Assembly (NCBI RefSeq): GCF_031455195.1
Contig: NZ_JAVDSH010000001.1
Coordinates: 310,001 to 374,000 of the forward strand
Direction: 5' to 3'
DNA length: 64,000 bases
Origin: Arthrobacter nitroguajacolicus_D
GTDB lineage: Bacteria; Actinomycetota; Actinomycetes; Actinomycetales; Micrococcaceae
In this document: positions 1 to 8,123 of the stretch, piece by piece
Position numbering within the stretch: position 1 is the stretch's first letter
Layout: each line of letters opens with the position of its first letter
Notes under the pieces: model-generated
What the model was told of the DNA's origin: nothing
Databases searched by the model: none
What the model saw: only the letters and a program-made list of their open reading frames with translations
Made by a program: the position numbers and the translations under genes

Positions 1-128
1 TCGGCAACCGCGAAGAACGCGGCCTCGACATTGGGGTCCCCTTCGCCCCGCCGGGCGGATGCTGCGGCCAGGTGCTCTTCCAAGGCGGCGGTCAGTGATT
101 GAAGCGCGACACGCGGATCGATGCTCAT
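1..128 (-). CDS. Partial hypothetical protein (N-terminus only)
   Basis: Only the first 42 codons lie in the window; the gene runs off the left edge. The start is the ATG at 126-128 on the minus strand, giving a protein beginning MSIDPRVALQSLTAALEEHL. The visible part is alanine- and glutamate-rich and looks helical, with no signal peptide or membrane segment. It is divergent from the DUF5703 gene about 40 bp away. I do not recognise the family well enough to give a function. Confidence 0.55.
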   Translation of the reverse strand, partial: MSIDPRVALQSLTAALEEHLAAASARRGEGDPNVEAAFFAVA

Positions 129-167
129 GACTTCACGTTAGCCGGAAAAAGACGAAAATGGAGAGGG

Positions 168-401
168 ATGAGAGAACAATTTCCGGGCAGCTCCGTGGAG
201 CGCCAACGAGACTACGCACGCCAGTACGAGTACCTCGTATTGACGGTGGGACCTGACGATTCGCTGCCTGAAGCCCGTCGAAGGCTTGCCGAGCATTCGG
301 AGTACGGCAAATGGGAACTTGAACGCAGCGTCCTGTACCTGGGCGGTGGCCGCCGTTTCTGGCTGCGGCGAAAAGTCTATTCCGTACAGCGGACCGTCTA
401 G
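168..401 (+). CDS. DUF5703 family protein
   Basis: A 77-residue protein of unknown function, conserved in actinobacteria. It has the family's characteristic RDYARQYEYLVLTV and HSEYGKWELERS blocks and an arginine-rich C-terminus (RRFWLRRKV). The ATG at 168 is chosen over an upstream GTG-type start because a purine-rich GGAGAGGG stretch lies directly before it and the protein then begins MREQF, as family members do. It is probably cytoplasmic; no membrane segment or catalytic motif is visible. It faces the acyl-CoA dehydrogenase tail to tail with only 19 bp between stops. Confidence 0.8.
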   Translation: MREQFPGSSVERQRDYARQYEYLVLTVGPDDSLPEARRRLAEHSEYGKWELERSVLYLGGGRRFWLRRKVYSVQRTV

Positions 402-420
402 GCGCCACCGCCCAGGGAGG

Positions 421-1581
421 CTACTTCTCCAAGGGCCCGAGCCATGCGTTGGCCACTGTGTTGTGCGCGGATTCGTCGTTGGAAGGGTGAAAGATGCCCG
501 CCAGCACATCCCGGTACAGCCGCTCCATTTCAGAACCCCTGAAATAGCTCGAACCGCCTGTTACCCGGATTGCCAGGTCCACGACGTGGCGTGCGTTCTC
601 CGTCGCCCTGGACTTGATCCCAACAAGTTTGGGGAACCATTGCGCGCCATGATCCACGAGGTTGTCGACGTCCCGGGCAACCGTCGCTATTTGTGGTTGG
701 ATTCCATCCATGGCCAAAGCGGCATCTGCTACCTTCCAACGGATGTCGGGGTCCTGGGCGAGGCTGCGGCCGCCATTCTTGGCCGAAACACGGCGTTTGA
801 CGTTCTCGACGCCCAGGAGGAACGCACGCTCTGCCACGCCTGTGTAGACGGCGGCGAGAAGCGTTTCAAAGCAGGCGAAGATGGCGAAAATCAGCAGGTC
901 CTGGTTAGGGCCCACCGGCAGTTTGCGGAAGATCCGGTCCGGAGGAACCACGGCACCATGCAGCAGGGTGGTGTTCGAGGCGCTGGCCCGCATTCCCAAA
1001 GTGTCCCAGTCACTTAGCGTTTCGTGGCCGGGTTCGTCGCGGCGAATGAAGCCGAACACCAGCTCCCCTGCCCCGTCCCTGGCGGCGGCGTCCTTACCGA
1101 ACGTCCCCAGGCGTGTCCAACCGCGGGAAAGGCTGGTGAAGATTTTCCGGCCCGTAAAACGGTAACCACCATCAGGCAGGGATTCGGCTACCGTGCCCGA
1201 ATCGAAAAGCATGGAGTCGTTGCCCGCCTCCGAAATGCCGAACGCAAAGACCTCCCCCTTACCGGCCTCCTTCAGGACGAAGTCCAACGAATCGTCGCCC
1301 CTGGCCGCCATCACCCGCGCGACGCCGGTCCACACCAGGTGCATGTTGACGGCCAGCGCCGTAGCGGGGGCGGCCGTGGCGAGACGTTGCTGCAAAGCCG
1401 CTACCGCTTCGAGACCGAGCCCCAAACCGCCGTCGGCCTCCGGCACGAAAAGCTTGAGGTACCCCGCGTTGGCCAACTCCTCCAGGTCTTCGTGGAAAAA
1501 GCTGTTGTCGCGGTCATACCCTGCGGCCCGGCCGCGCAGGCGCTCGAGCAGGGCGTCGGGCAGGATTTCTTCGGAAACCAT
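421..1581 (-). CDS. Acyl-CoA dehydrogenase family protein
   Basis: A 386-residue flavoprotein of the acyl-CoA dehydrogenase superfamily. It should oxidise an acyl-CoA (or a related FAD-dependent substrate) at C2-C3 and pass electrons to ETF. The order is the usual one: N-terminal helical domain (to about 110), middle beta domain around FGISEAGNDSML (about 114-125), and a C-terminal helical bundle. Length is normal for the family. A good Shine-Dalgarno (AAGGAGG) precedes the ATG. The substrate cannot be told from sequence; the family also includes FMN-dependent monooxygenases of desulfurisation type. It lies 27 bp downstream of the M20 peptidase stop and could be co-transcribed with it. Confidence 0.85.
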   Translation of the reverse strand: MVSEEILPDALLERLRGRAAGYDRDNSFFHEDLEELANAGYLKLFVPEADGGLGLGLEAVAALQQRLATAAPATALAVNMHLVWTGVARVMAARGDDSLDFVLKEAGKGEVFAFGISEAGNDSMLFDSGTVAESLPDGGYRFTGRKIFTSLSRGWTRLGTFGKDAAARDGAGELVFGFIRRDEPGHETLSDWDTLGMRASASNTTLLHGAVVPPDRIFRKLPVGPNQDLLIFAIFACFETLLAAVYTGVAERAFLLGVENVKRRVSAKNGGRSLAQDPDIRWKVADAALAMDGIQPQIATVARDVDNLVDHGAQWFPKLVGIKSRATENARHVVDLAIRVTGGSSYFRGSEMERLYRDVLAGIFHPSNDESAHNTVANAWLGPLEK

Positions 1582-1608
1582 CCAAGTGCCTCCTTCTGGT
1601 GGTGGCGT

Positions 1609-2913
1609 CTAGTAGTTGCTCAGTAGCTTGTTCAGGACGCGGGCGCCGAATTGGAGGGACTCGGCCGGAACACGCTCATCGACCCCGTGGAACATGCCGG
1701 TGAAGTCGAGCTCATCCGGAAGCATCAGCGGAGCGAATCCGTAGCCGGTGATGCCGATCTTGCTCAACGACTTGTTATCGGTGCCCCCGGACAGGGTGTA
1801 CGGGAGGACCTTTGCCCCGGGATCTTCTGAATGCAGGGCGTCGATCATGGAGTCCACCAGGTTCCCGGCGAAGGGTACCTCCAGGGACACGTCCTTATTG
1901 ACGTAACTGATCTCGATGCCGTCCCCGGCGAGCTCCTTGATGGTCTCGAAAACCAGCTCCTGCTGGCCAGGCAGGGTGCGGCAGTCAACGAATGCTTCCG
2001 CCGACTCCGGGATGACGTTGTGCTTGTAGCCCGACCGAAGGAGTGTGGGGTTGGACGTGTTCTGCAGGGTGGCTCCAACGAACCTGGCCACGGTGCCGAG
2101 CTCCTTCAGGAGGATGTCCGGGTTGTCGGCGTCGAATTCGACGCCGGTCAGTTCCGTCACGCCGTCCAGGAACTGGCGGGTGGTGGGGGTCAGTTCCACG
2201 GGCCACTTGTACTCGCCGATCCGGGTCACGGCAGCAGCGAGCCGGGTGACCGCGTTATCGGTGTTGATCTGGGAGCCGTGGCCGGCACGGCCATGGGCCA
2301 CCAACCGCAGCCAGGAGAGACCCTTTTCAGCGGTCTGCAGCAGGTAGGTGCGCTGCCCGCCGATCGTGGCGGAAAAACCACCCACTTCGGAGATGGCCTC
2401 CGTGGCGCCATCGAAAAGGTCGCGCCGGTGTTCCACGGCGTAGCGGGCACCGTACGTGCCGCCGGCTTCCTCATCGGCAAAGAAGGCGAAGATGATGTCC
2501 CGCTTGGGTTTACGGCCGGTCCTGGCGAAGTCGCGCATGACCGACAGGATCATGGCGTCCATGTCCTTCATGTCCACAGCGCCGCGGCCCCAAACCAGCC
2601 CGTCCTTCAGTTCTCCGCTGAAAGGATCAACACTCCATTGGTCCTTCAGGGCCGGAACGACGTCCAGGTGCCCGTGCACCACCAGGGCGTCAGCCGAGGG
2701 GTCTTCTCCGGCCAGGCGGGTCACCACATTGGCCCGTCCCGGGGCGGACTCGAAGATTTCAGCCTCGAGGCCAACCTCGGTGATGAGCCCGGCAGTGTAT
2801 TCGGCCGCTGCGCGCTCCCCCGGGCCGGTGTCGTCGCCGAAGTTCGAGGAGTCAATGCGGATGAGCTCCTGGCAGATCCGGACTACTTCGTCTTCGGGGC
2901 GGATGACAGACAT
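1609..2913 (-). CDS. M20 family zinc metallopeptidase (DapE/ArgE-like)
   Basis: A 434-residue cytoplasmic amidohydrolase/peptidase of the M20/M25/M40 clan. The metal ligands are visible: H82 and D84 in GHLDVVP, D114 in GRGAVDMKD, the catalytic Glu pair at 148-149 in ADEEAGG, and a C-terminal histidine in GMFHGVDER. A dimerisation domain is expected between about 190 and 310. The ATG at 2913 is chosen because AAGGAGAG lies 6 bp upstream; the frame stays open a further 30 codons with no good ribosome site. Such enzymes cleave dipeptides or N-acyl amino acids; the specific substrate is unknown. It may form a two-gene unit with the downstream acyl-CoA dehydrogenase. Confidence 0.88.
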   Translation of the reverse strand: MSVIRPEDEVVRICQELIRIDSSNFGDDTGPGERAAAEYTAGLITEVGLEAEIFESAPGRANVVTRLAGEDPSADALVVHGHLDVVPALKDQWSVDPFSGELKDGLVWGRGAVDMKDMDAMILSVMRDFARTGRKPKRDIIFAFFADEEAGGTYGARYAVEHRRDLFDGATEAISEVGGFSATIGGQRTYLLQTAEKGLSWLRLVAHGRAGHGSQINTDNAVTRLAAAVTRIGEYKWPVELTPTTRQFLDGVTELTGVEFDADNPDILLKELGTVARFVGATLQNTSNPTLLRSGYKHNVIPESAEAFVDCRTLPGQQELVFETIKELAGDGIEISYVNKDVSLEVPFAGNLVDSMIDALHSEDPGAKVLPYTLSGGTDNKSLSKIGITGYGFAPLMLPDELDFTGMFHGVDERVPAESLQFGARVLNKLLSNY

Positions 2914-3081
2914 GGAAACTCTCCTTGCGTGGCTGGGCTGCAGGTTCCGGCGACGCGCGTTGCGGCTTCCGCAGCCCGTCCCGTGTCCCATCAGCCTACT
3001 CACCAGCAGCCGCCCCAGTCAGGAATTCGTTGCGCCCCGGGTCGCAGGGCGACCAGGGAAGGCGCCCTGACCAGCCCCGAT

Positions 3082-3110
3082 TTTTCCGTTACCCCAAACC
3101 GTGTTAGAGT
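3082..3110 (+). promoter_or_regulatory. Possible promoter of tRNA-Leu
   Basis: A TAGAGT -10-like hexamer at 3105-3110 lies about 17 bp after a T-rich stretch starting at 3082. This would give a leader of roughly 60 nt before the tRNA. The -35 match is poor, so this is tentative. Confidence 0.3.
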
Positions 3111-3177
3111 TTTTCTCGCTGCTTCGGAGGAAAGTAAAGCACCGGAAGGTGCTCAATCACTTCTCTGAACACCACCT

Positions 3178-3263
3178 GCGCGGGTGGCGGAATGGCAGAC
3201 GCGCTAGCTTGAGGTGCTAGTCCTCGAAAGGGGGTGGGGGTTCAAGTCCCCCTCCGCGCACCA
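3178..3263 (+). tRNA. tRNA-Leu(GAG)
   Basis: A class II tRNA with a long variable arm and encoded CCA (3261-3263). The acceptor stem GCGCGGG (3178-3184) pairs with TCCGCGC before discriminator A3260, with one G-U pair. The anticodon stem CTAGC/GCTAG encloses the loop TTGAGGT, so the anticodon is GAG and it reads CUC/CUU leucine codons. The T-loop TTCAAGT is present. A strong terminator follows immediately. Confidence 0.97.
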
Positions 3264-3265
3264 AC

Positions 3266-3306
3266 ACAAGGCCTGGAATCAATGGATTCCGGGCCTTGTT
3301 TGTTTT
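3266..3306 (+). terminator. Rho-independent terminator after tRNA-Leu
   Basis: A 15-bp near-perfect hairpin (arms 3266-3280 and 3285-3299) with a 4-nt loop, followed by TTTGTTTT. It ends the tRNA transcript before the next gene. Confidence 0.85.
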
Positions 3307-3380
3307 GCCGGGAAGACACCTCCGCAAATACAATGCGAGTTTGATCACAAGTGTTTCTTCCCGGCCCACCTAAGGAAACC

Positions 3381-4352
3381 ATGGACAGCTCAGAAGACAT
3401 CCTCGGCGCTGAGTACTCGGCACGGACCCTGGCGCTCCAGCCGGATGCCGAGGGTGAGGTGGTAGCTACACTCGTGTCCCGGAAGGCGCCGGCGGCCAAC
3501 GGCCGGGCGGTGCTGTACGTCCACGGGTTCGTGGATTACTTCTTCCAGGTTCACCTTGCCGATGAGTGGATTAATGCCGGGTACGACTTTTACGCCCTGG
3601 ACCTCCGGAAATACGGGCGTTCCCTCCGCCCCCACCAGACGCCCAACTACATCGAGTCTCTGGAAAGCTATGACGAAGAGCTGGATGAGGCTGCCCGGAT
3701 CATCAAGGAAGAGGACGGACACGACGTCCTGGTTGTCCTTGGCCACTCGACGGGTGGTTTGGTGACCAGCCTGTGGGCACACCGGCGGCGCTTCGATGGC
3801 ATCGTGGACGCTTTGGTCCTCAACAGCCCATGGTTCGACCTCAATAAGCCCTTCTTCCAGCGCACGGTGGGGACCGCCGTCGTCGAACGTCTGGCGAACT
3901 ACCAGCCGCGGCGCCAGGTGGGCGTACTGGGTGAGCACTACGGCCGCAGCCTGCACGCAACCACCGGGGGTGCCTGGGATTTCAACCTTTCATGGAAGCC
4001 GCTCGAAGGGTTTCCGGTGCTGGCCGGCTGGCTTCGCGCCATCCGGCGCGGGCACGCCCAGCTCGCCAAAGGGCTCGATATCCGCTGCCCGGTCCTGGTG
4101 TGTGCATCGACCGCCAGTGCGGCAGTGACAGCACCAATGGAGACCATCAATTCCTACGACATCGTCCTGGACGTCCGGCACATCGCTGATCGCAGTACCA
4201 GGCTTGGCCGACTGGTGACATTGGCAAGGATCGACGGCGGCATCCACGACCTGGCGCTTTCGGCCGAACCTGCGCGGAGCCGGTTTTTCGAGGAAGTTTT
4301 TCGCTGGGCAGGCGCCTACGTGCCGGAGAGCGCTACCAGCAACAACCCGTGA
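3381..4352 (+). CDS. Alpha/beta hydrolase (serine hydrolase, S33/monoacylglycerol lipase-like)
   Basis: A 323-residue alpha/beta-hydrolase. The oxyanion region is VHGF (47-50), the nucleophile elbow GHSTGG places the catalytic serine at 123, and a C-terminal GGIHDL offers the histidine. The arrangement resembles serine aminopeptidase S33/monoglyceride-lipase-like lipases. There is no signal peptide, so it is cytoplasmic. The ATG at 3381 follows TAAGGAA with good spacing; an upstream in-frame ATG at 3351 has no ribosome site and lies close to the tRNA terminator. It stands alone between the tRNA and a convergent terminator. Substrate unknown. Confidence 0.85.
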   Translation: MDSSEDILGAEYSARTLALQPDAEGEVVATLVSRKAPAANGRAVLYVHGFVDYFFQVHLADEWINAGYDFYALDLRKYGRSLRPHQTPNYIESLESYDEELDEAARIIKEEDGHDVLVVLGHSTGGLVTSLWAHRRRFDGIVDALVLNSPWFDLNKPFFQRTVGTAVVERLANYQPRRQVGVLGEHYGRSLHATTGGAWDFNLSWKPLEGFPVLAGWLRAIRRGHAQLAKGLDIRCPVLVCASTASAAVTAPMETINSYDIVLDVRHIADRSTRLGRLVTLARIDGGIHDLALSAEPARSRFFEEVFRWAGAYVPESATSNNP

Positions 4353-4390
4353 CCCGGGCTGGAGGCCTTTACAAAACCGAGTACGAAAAA

Positions 4391-4421
4391 GGCGGCGGTC
4401 ACCCCAGGGGTGACCGCCGCC
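4391..4421. terminator. Bidirectional terminator
   Basis: A near-perfect hairpin with arms GGCGGCGGTCACCCC and its complement. Five A residues lie on the left side, which become a U-run for transcripts arriving on the minus strand. It separates the alpha/beta hydrolase from the convergent MaoC gene. Confidence 0.8.
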
Positions 4422-4437
4422 GTCGTCTCCATCATGC

Positions 4438-5364
4438 CTAGGCCAGGGCGGAGACTGTCCCTGTGAAATGCCGACGGCCGCTTCGAGGGTTCCACGCCAC
4501 GTAATCCGAGCGCTGCCAGCCGCCCGACTCCGATTGGACCGTGGTGATGTCCAACGCGACCCGCGCCGGAAGGAACACCGGAGCCTCGAAGGCGACGTCC
4601 CAGGCGAACGAGTCCGCTTTCACCGCTCCAACGTCCGCCAACGCGCGGGAGGCCAGGTACATGCCGTGGGCTATGGAGCCACGCAAGCCCAGCGCCTTGG
4701 CCGACAGGACGCTCAGGTGGATCGGATTGAAGTCGCCGGATACCGTGGCATAGCTCCGCCCGGTGTCCAAGCCAAGTTGCCAGAGCGCCGTAGGGTCCGG
4801 CGGGGAAAAGTCGCCGGTCCCAACGGCGCCGTTGGATGCTCCCGGCTTGTCGATGCCCGGCAGGAAGCTGCCCTTGGCGAGATAGGTCGAGATACCGCGC
4901 CAAAGCAATTCGCCGGTGGCATTGGAACGTACCTCGGCCGCAATGTCCACCTGGGTCCCGGCCCTGTGCCCGGACAGGTTTTCTGCCCAGGAAAGGATGT
5001 TCAGGGACTCGGAGAATTCGATGGGAACCCTCTGCTCCACCTTGTTCTTCAGATGGATCATCCCCAGGAGGGGCAAAGGAAAATCGTCCCGGTTCATGAC
5101 ACTCATGGACACGGGGAACGCCAGGGCATGAACGTATCCGGCGGGCAGGGTATCGCTGGCGCTCTCGCCTACCAGATGCTGGTAGGCGGTGAGGTTTCCG
5201 ACGTCGGCATGGACGTTCCGCACCTCATGGCTGACAGCGGGCAATTGCCTTTCCCCGCCCGCGGCCCCCAAAACGCGGCGCCGCGCTGCTGTTGCTGCCG
5301 CGTTGACGTACAACTTGGACAGTGAGGGAAGCTCCCCAAGAACCACCGGCTGCAGGGTGCTCAT
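4438..5364 (-). CDS. MaoC-like dehydratase (HtdX-type 3-hydroxyacyl hydratase)
   Basis: A 308-residue double hot-dog-type protein. The C-terminal half carries the hydratase 2 motif with D211, N213 and H216 in GDFNPIHLS, followed by GSIAHGMY. The family hydrates or dehydrates 2-enoyl / 3-hydroxyacyl thioesters. The ATG overlaps the stop of the upstream reductase gene (ATGA), so the two are translationally coupled. The neighbours upstream are a FabG4-like reductase and a FadA2-like thiolase; together they would supply the dehydration, ketoreduction and thiolysis steps. The same gene set is known in mycobacteria (htdX-fabG4-fadA2-fadE5). Probably cytoplasmic. Confidence 0.87.
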   Translation of the reverse strand: MSTLQPVVLGELPSLSKLYVNAAATAARRRVLGAAGGERQLPAVSHEVRNVHADVGNLTAYQHLVGESASDTLPAGYVHALAFPVSMSVMNRDDFPLPLLGMIHLKNKVEQRVPIEFSESLNILSWAENLSGHRAGTQVDIAAEVRSNATGELLWRGISTYLAKGSFLPGIDKPGASNGAVGTGDFSPPDPTALWQLGLDTGRSYATVSGDFNPIHLSVLSAKALGLRGSIAHGMYLASRALADVGAVKADSFAWDVAFEAPVFLPARVALDITTVQSESGGWQRSDYVAWNPRSGRRHFTGTVSALA

Positions 5365-6701
5365 GCTCCCACCAGTTGTTGGCCACAGACCCGCAATACC
5401 CCGCCGGTGATTCCGCCGGCGGCGTCACTGGCCAGGAACGCTATGGCCTCGGCGACGTCCTGGGGTTGGCCGCCTTGCTTGAGGGAATTGAGCCTGCGGG
5501 CCGCCTCGCGGATGGCGAACGGCATCTTGGCTGTCATCTCCGTTTCAATGAAGCCCGGGGCAACTGCGTTGATGGTTCCACCGAATGGTTCCATGTGTGC
5601 CGCGGTGGACCTCACCATGCCGATCACACCGCCCTTTGACGCGCCGTAGTTGGTCTGTCCGCGGTTGCCGGCGATGCCGCTGGTGGAGGCGACCGAGACG
5701 ATACGGGGCGAGTCTTTGAAATGTTCCGAGGCCAGCAAGGCTTCGTTGATCCGGAGTTGGGCCGCAATGTTGACCGCGATAACTGAGCGCCAGCGGCCCT
5801 CATCCATGTTGGCCAGCAGCCTGTCCCGGGTGATCCCCGCGTTGTGGACAACGATATCGAGCCGTCCGTGGCGTTCCACGGCGTGCTCAATGATGCGATG
5901 GCCGGCGTCGTCGCGGCTGATGTCCAGCTGCAGGGCGGTCCCCCGGACCTCGTTGGCGACCCTCGCCAGGTGGTCACCGGCGGCGGGAATGTCCACAGCG
6001 ACTACGGTGGCACCGTCACGGTGAAGCGTCCGGGCAATGGCCGCTCCGATGCCACGCGCGGCGCCGGTCACCACGGCAACTTTGCCGGCCAGCGGCTTCT
6101 CCGGATCGCCCGGCATGAGGCCCCTGGTGGAGCTGACCGTCAGGAACTGTCCGTCAACGTAGGCCGAGCGTCCCGACAGGAAGAACCGCAGGGCCCCCAG
6201 TGCCGAGGGACTGGTGGTCGCAAGGTCGTCGTCCAGGAGAATGCCGTTGGCGGTTGCCCCTGCCCGAAGCTCCTTGGCCAGTGAGCGCAGCAAGCCATCG
6301 ATGCCCTGTCGTGCAGCTGCGGAGGCCGGAGATTGGGCGGAGTCCGCGGTCCGCGAGATGGTGACTACCCTCGCGTTGACGGCCAGGTCCCGCAGCGAAG
6401 CCCCGGCAGTGAGCACGGGCTTTCCCAGATCGTCGGGGTGCTGCACGGCATCGAGGACCAGGACGATCGCACCCAGTTTTTCCTTGGGCAGCGCGTTCCG
6501 ACGTACATCCAGGCCCCAGCCCAGCAGGGTTGTGGCGATGTCATCGGCGCCCGCGCTGTCCCCACTGACCAGTACAGGGCCGGTGACCAACGGTGCGCCG
6601 GGGCGATACCGTCGAAGTTCCACAGGCTGTGGCAAGCCGAGCCTTTTCGCAAGGTCCTTGCCGAGCCCCTGGCTGACCAACTGTGTGTATTTATCTGCCA
6701 A
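5361..6701 (-). CDS. FabG4-type 3-oxoacyl-(ACP/CoA) reductase, two-domain
   Basis: A 446-residue SDR in which a divergent N-terminal Rossmann-like domain (1 to about 195) precedes a full catalytic SDR domain. The latter has TGAARGIG (212-219), NAG (287-289), Ser near 341, Y352 and K356. The C-terminal stretch from FIETEMTAKMP to the end closely follows mycobacterial FabG4 (HMwFabG), which uses NADH to reduce 3-oxoacyl thioesters. I choose the TTG at 6699-6701: it starts MADKYTQLVSQG like the family, has AGGGGGAG just upstream and lies 8 bp after the thiolase stop. Longer GTG starts would run inside the thiolase gene. Confidence 0.88.
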   Translation of the reverse strand: MADKYTQLVSQGLGKDLAKRLGLPQPVELRRYRPGAPLVTGPVLVSGDSAGADDIATTLLGWGLDVRRNALPKEKLGAIVLVLDAVQHPDDLGKPVLTAGASLRDLAVNARVVTISRTADSAQSPASAAARQGIDGLLRSLAKELRAGATANGILLDDDLATTSPSALGALRFFLSGRSAYVDGQFLTVSSTRGLMPGDPEKPLAGKVAVVTGAARGIGAAIARTLHRDGATVVAVDIPAAGDHLARVANEVRGTALQLDISRDDAGHRIIEHAVERHGRLDIVVHNAGITRDRLLANMDEGRWRSVIAVNIAAQLRINEALLASEHFKDSPRIVSVASTSGIAGNRGQTNYGASKGGVIGMVRSTAAHMEPFGGTINAVAPGFIETEMTAKMPFAIREAARRLNSLKQGGQPQDVAEAIAFLASDAAGGITGGVLRVCGQQLVGA

Positions 6702-6709
6702 GACTCCCC

Positions 6710-8062
6710 CTACGCTGCTTCCAGTATGGCGACGACGCCCTGCCCGCCGGCGGCGCACACGGAAATGAGGCCGCGCGCGGGTCGCCCGTTGACGCTGCCC
6801 TTCTCATGCAGCATCTTCGCTAGAGATGCCACGATCCTCCCACCCGTTGCGGCAAAGGGATGTCCTGCGGCCAGCGAAGATCCGTTGACGTTGAGCTTCG
6901 CGCGGTCCACCTTGCCCAGCGCACCGTCGAGGCCCAGCCGGGTCCGGCCGAATTCTTCGTCTTCCCACGCGGCCAGGGTGCTCAGGACGGTGCCGGCGAA
7001 AGCCTCATGGATCTCGAAGAAGTCGATGTCTTCAAGGGTCAGTCCATGGCGGGCCAGCAGACGCGGAACAGCGAAGACTGGCGCCATGAGCAGGCCGTCC
7101 TTGCCGTGGACGAAGTCGACGGCGGCTGCCTCACCGTCCAGGACGGTGGCCAGCTTGGGCAGGCCGTGGGTATCGGCCCATTGCGGGGTTGCCAGCAGGA
7201 CGGTGGAAGCGCCGTCGGTCAACGGAGTGGAGTTGCCCGCAGTCATGGTTGCCTCGGCGCCAAGGTTCTTGCCGAAGACCGGCTTCAGCGTGGACAGCTT
7301 CTCCAACGTGGTGTCGGCGCGGAGGTTGGAGTCGCGGTTGAGTCCGCGGTAGGGAGTGATGAGGTCATCAAAGAAGCCCCGCTCGTAGGCGGCCGCCAGG
7401 TTGCGGTGGCTGTTGAAGGCCAGTTCATCCTGCGCCTCACGGGTGATCTTCCACTGAGCGGTGGTGAGGGCCTGGTGCTCCCCCATGGAAAGGCCTGTCC
7501 GTGGTTCTCCGGTGTTCGGGGCGTCGGGGGCCAGGTCCTTGGGCCTGATGCGGCTGAGGATCTTCACTTTCTGCACCGTGGTCTTGGCGCGATTCAGGTC
7601 CAGCAAGATCTCGCGGAGACCTTCGCTCACGGCGATGGGCGCATCCGATGCTGAATCAACGCCGCCGGCGATCGCCGAATCGATTTGGCCCAGCTTGATC
7701 TTGTTGGCCAGTCCAAGGACTGTCTCCAGTCCGGTCGCACAGGCCTGCTGAAGGTCATAGGCCGGCGTCTCGGGCGAAAGGGCCGAGCCGAGGACGGCTT
7801 CGCGGGTGAGGTTGAAATCCCTTGAGTGCTTGAGCACCGCACCGGCCGCGACTTCGCCGATGCGCTCGTCCTGCAGGCCGAACCGTGCGATCAGCCCCTC
7901 GAGGGAGGCGGTCAGCATGTCCTGGTTGGAGGACTTGGCGTAGGCGCCACCGGTCCGGGCGAAGGGGATGCGGTTGCCGCCGACAATGACGGCAGCGCGG
8001 TTTGCCGTGGGCGTAGCGGTTTGTTCCCGGGTGGCGTCCGGGTTCAAGTCTGTTGCAGCCAT
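6710..8062 (-). CDS. Acetyl-CoA C-acyltransferase (FadA2/FadI-like thiolase)
   Basis: A 450-residue thiolase with all catalytic residues visible: C108 (QQACATG), the EIHEAF motif, H401 (AGHPFAATGG) and C436 (SVCAAGGQG). The long C-terminal loops and length fit the FadI / trifunctional-beta group and mycobacterial FadA2, so it probably does the last step of beta-oxidation, releasing acetyl-CoA. A strong ribosome site (GAAGGAGACC) precedes the ATG. It is the first gene of a three-gene operon with the FabG4-like and MaoC genes. Its promoter lies in the palindrome at 8093-8123, shared with the divergent TetR gene, so TetR control by an acyl-CoA ligand is likely (inference). Confidence 0.92.
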   Translation of the reverse strand: MAATDLNPDATREQTATPTANRAAVIVGGNRIPFARTGGAYAKSSNQDMLTASLEGLIARFGLQDERIGEVAAGAVLKHSRDFNLTREAVLGSALSPETPAYDLQQACATGLETVLGLANKIKLGQIDSAIAGGVDSASDAPIAVSEGLREILLDLNRAKTTVQKVKILSRIRPKDLAPDAPNTGEPRTGLSMGEHQALTTAQWKITREAQDELAFNSHRNLAAAYERGFFDDLITPYRGLNRDSNLRADTTLEKLSTLKPVFGKNLGAEATMTAGNSTPLTDGASTVLLATPQWADTHGLPKLATVLDGEAAAVDFVHGKDGLLMAPVFAVPRLLARHGLTLEDIDFFEIHEAFAGTVLSTLAAWEDEEFGRTRLGLDGALGKVDRAKLNVNGSSLAAGHPFAATGGRIVASLAKMLHEKGSVNGRPARGLISVCAAGGQGVVAILEAA

Positions 8063-8092
8063 GCTGGTCTCCTTCGATCAATGCGGGTTACT

Positions 8093-8123
8093 GATACCCA
8101 GCGTACCTGATACGCTGGGTATC
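8093..8123. promoter_or_regulatory. TetR operator and divergent promoters (31-bp palindrome)
   Basis: A perfect inverted repeat: GATACCCAGCGTA, 5-bp spacer CCTGA, TACGCTGGGTATC. Each arm contains a TACGCT -10-like hexamer reading outward. The rightward one (8111-8116) has TTACTG 17 bp upstream and would start transcription at the tetR GTG. The leftward one would give the thiolase a 31-nt leader containing its ribosome site. This is the expected autoregulatory operator for the adjacent TetR protein. Confidence 0.8.

Noticed and set aside
1831..3168. A 445-codon plus-strand frame opposite the M20 peptidase
   Set aside because: The peptidase metal ligands are intact on the minus strand; this is a mirror frame.
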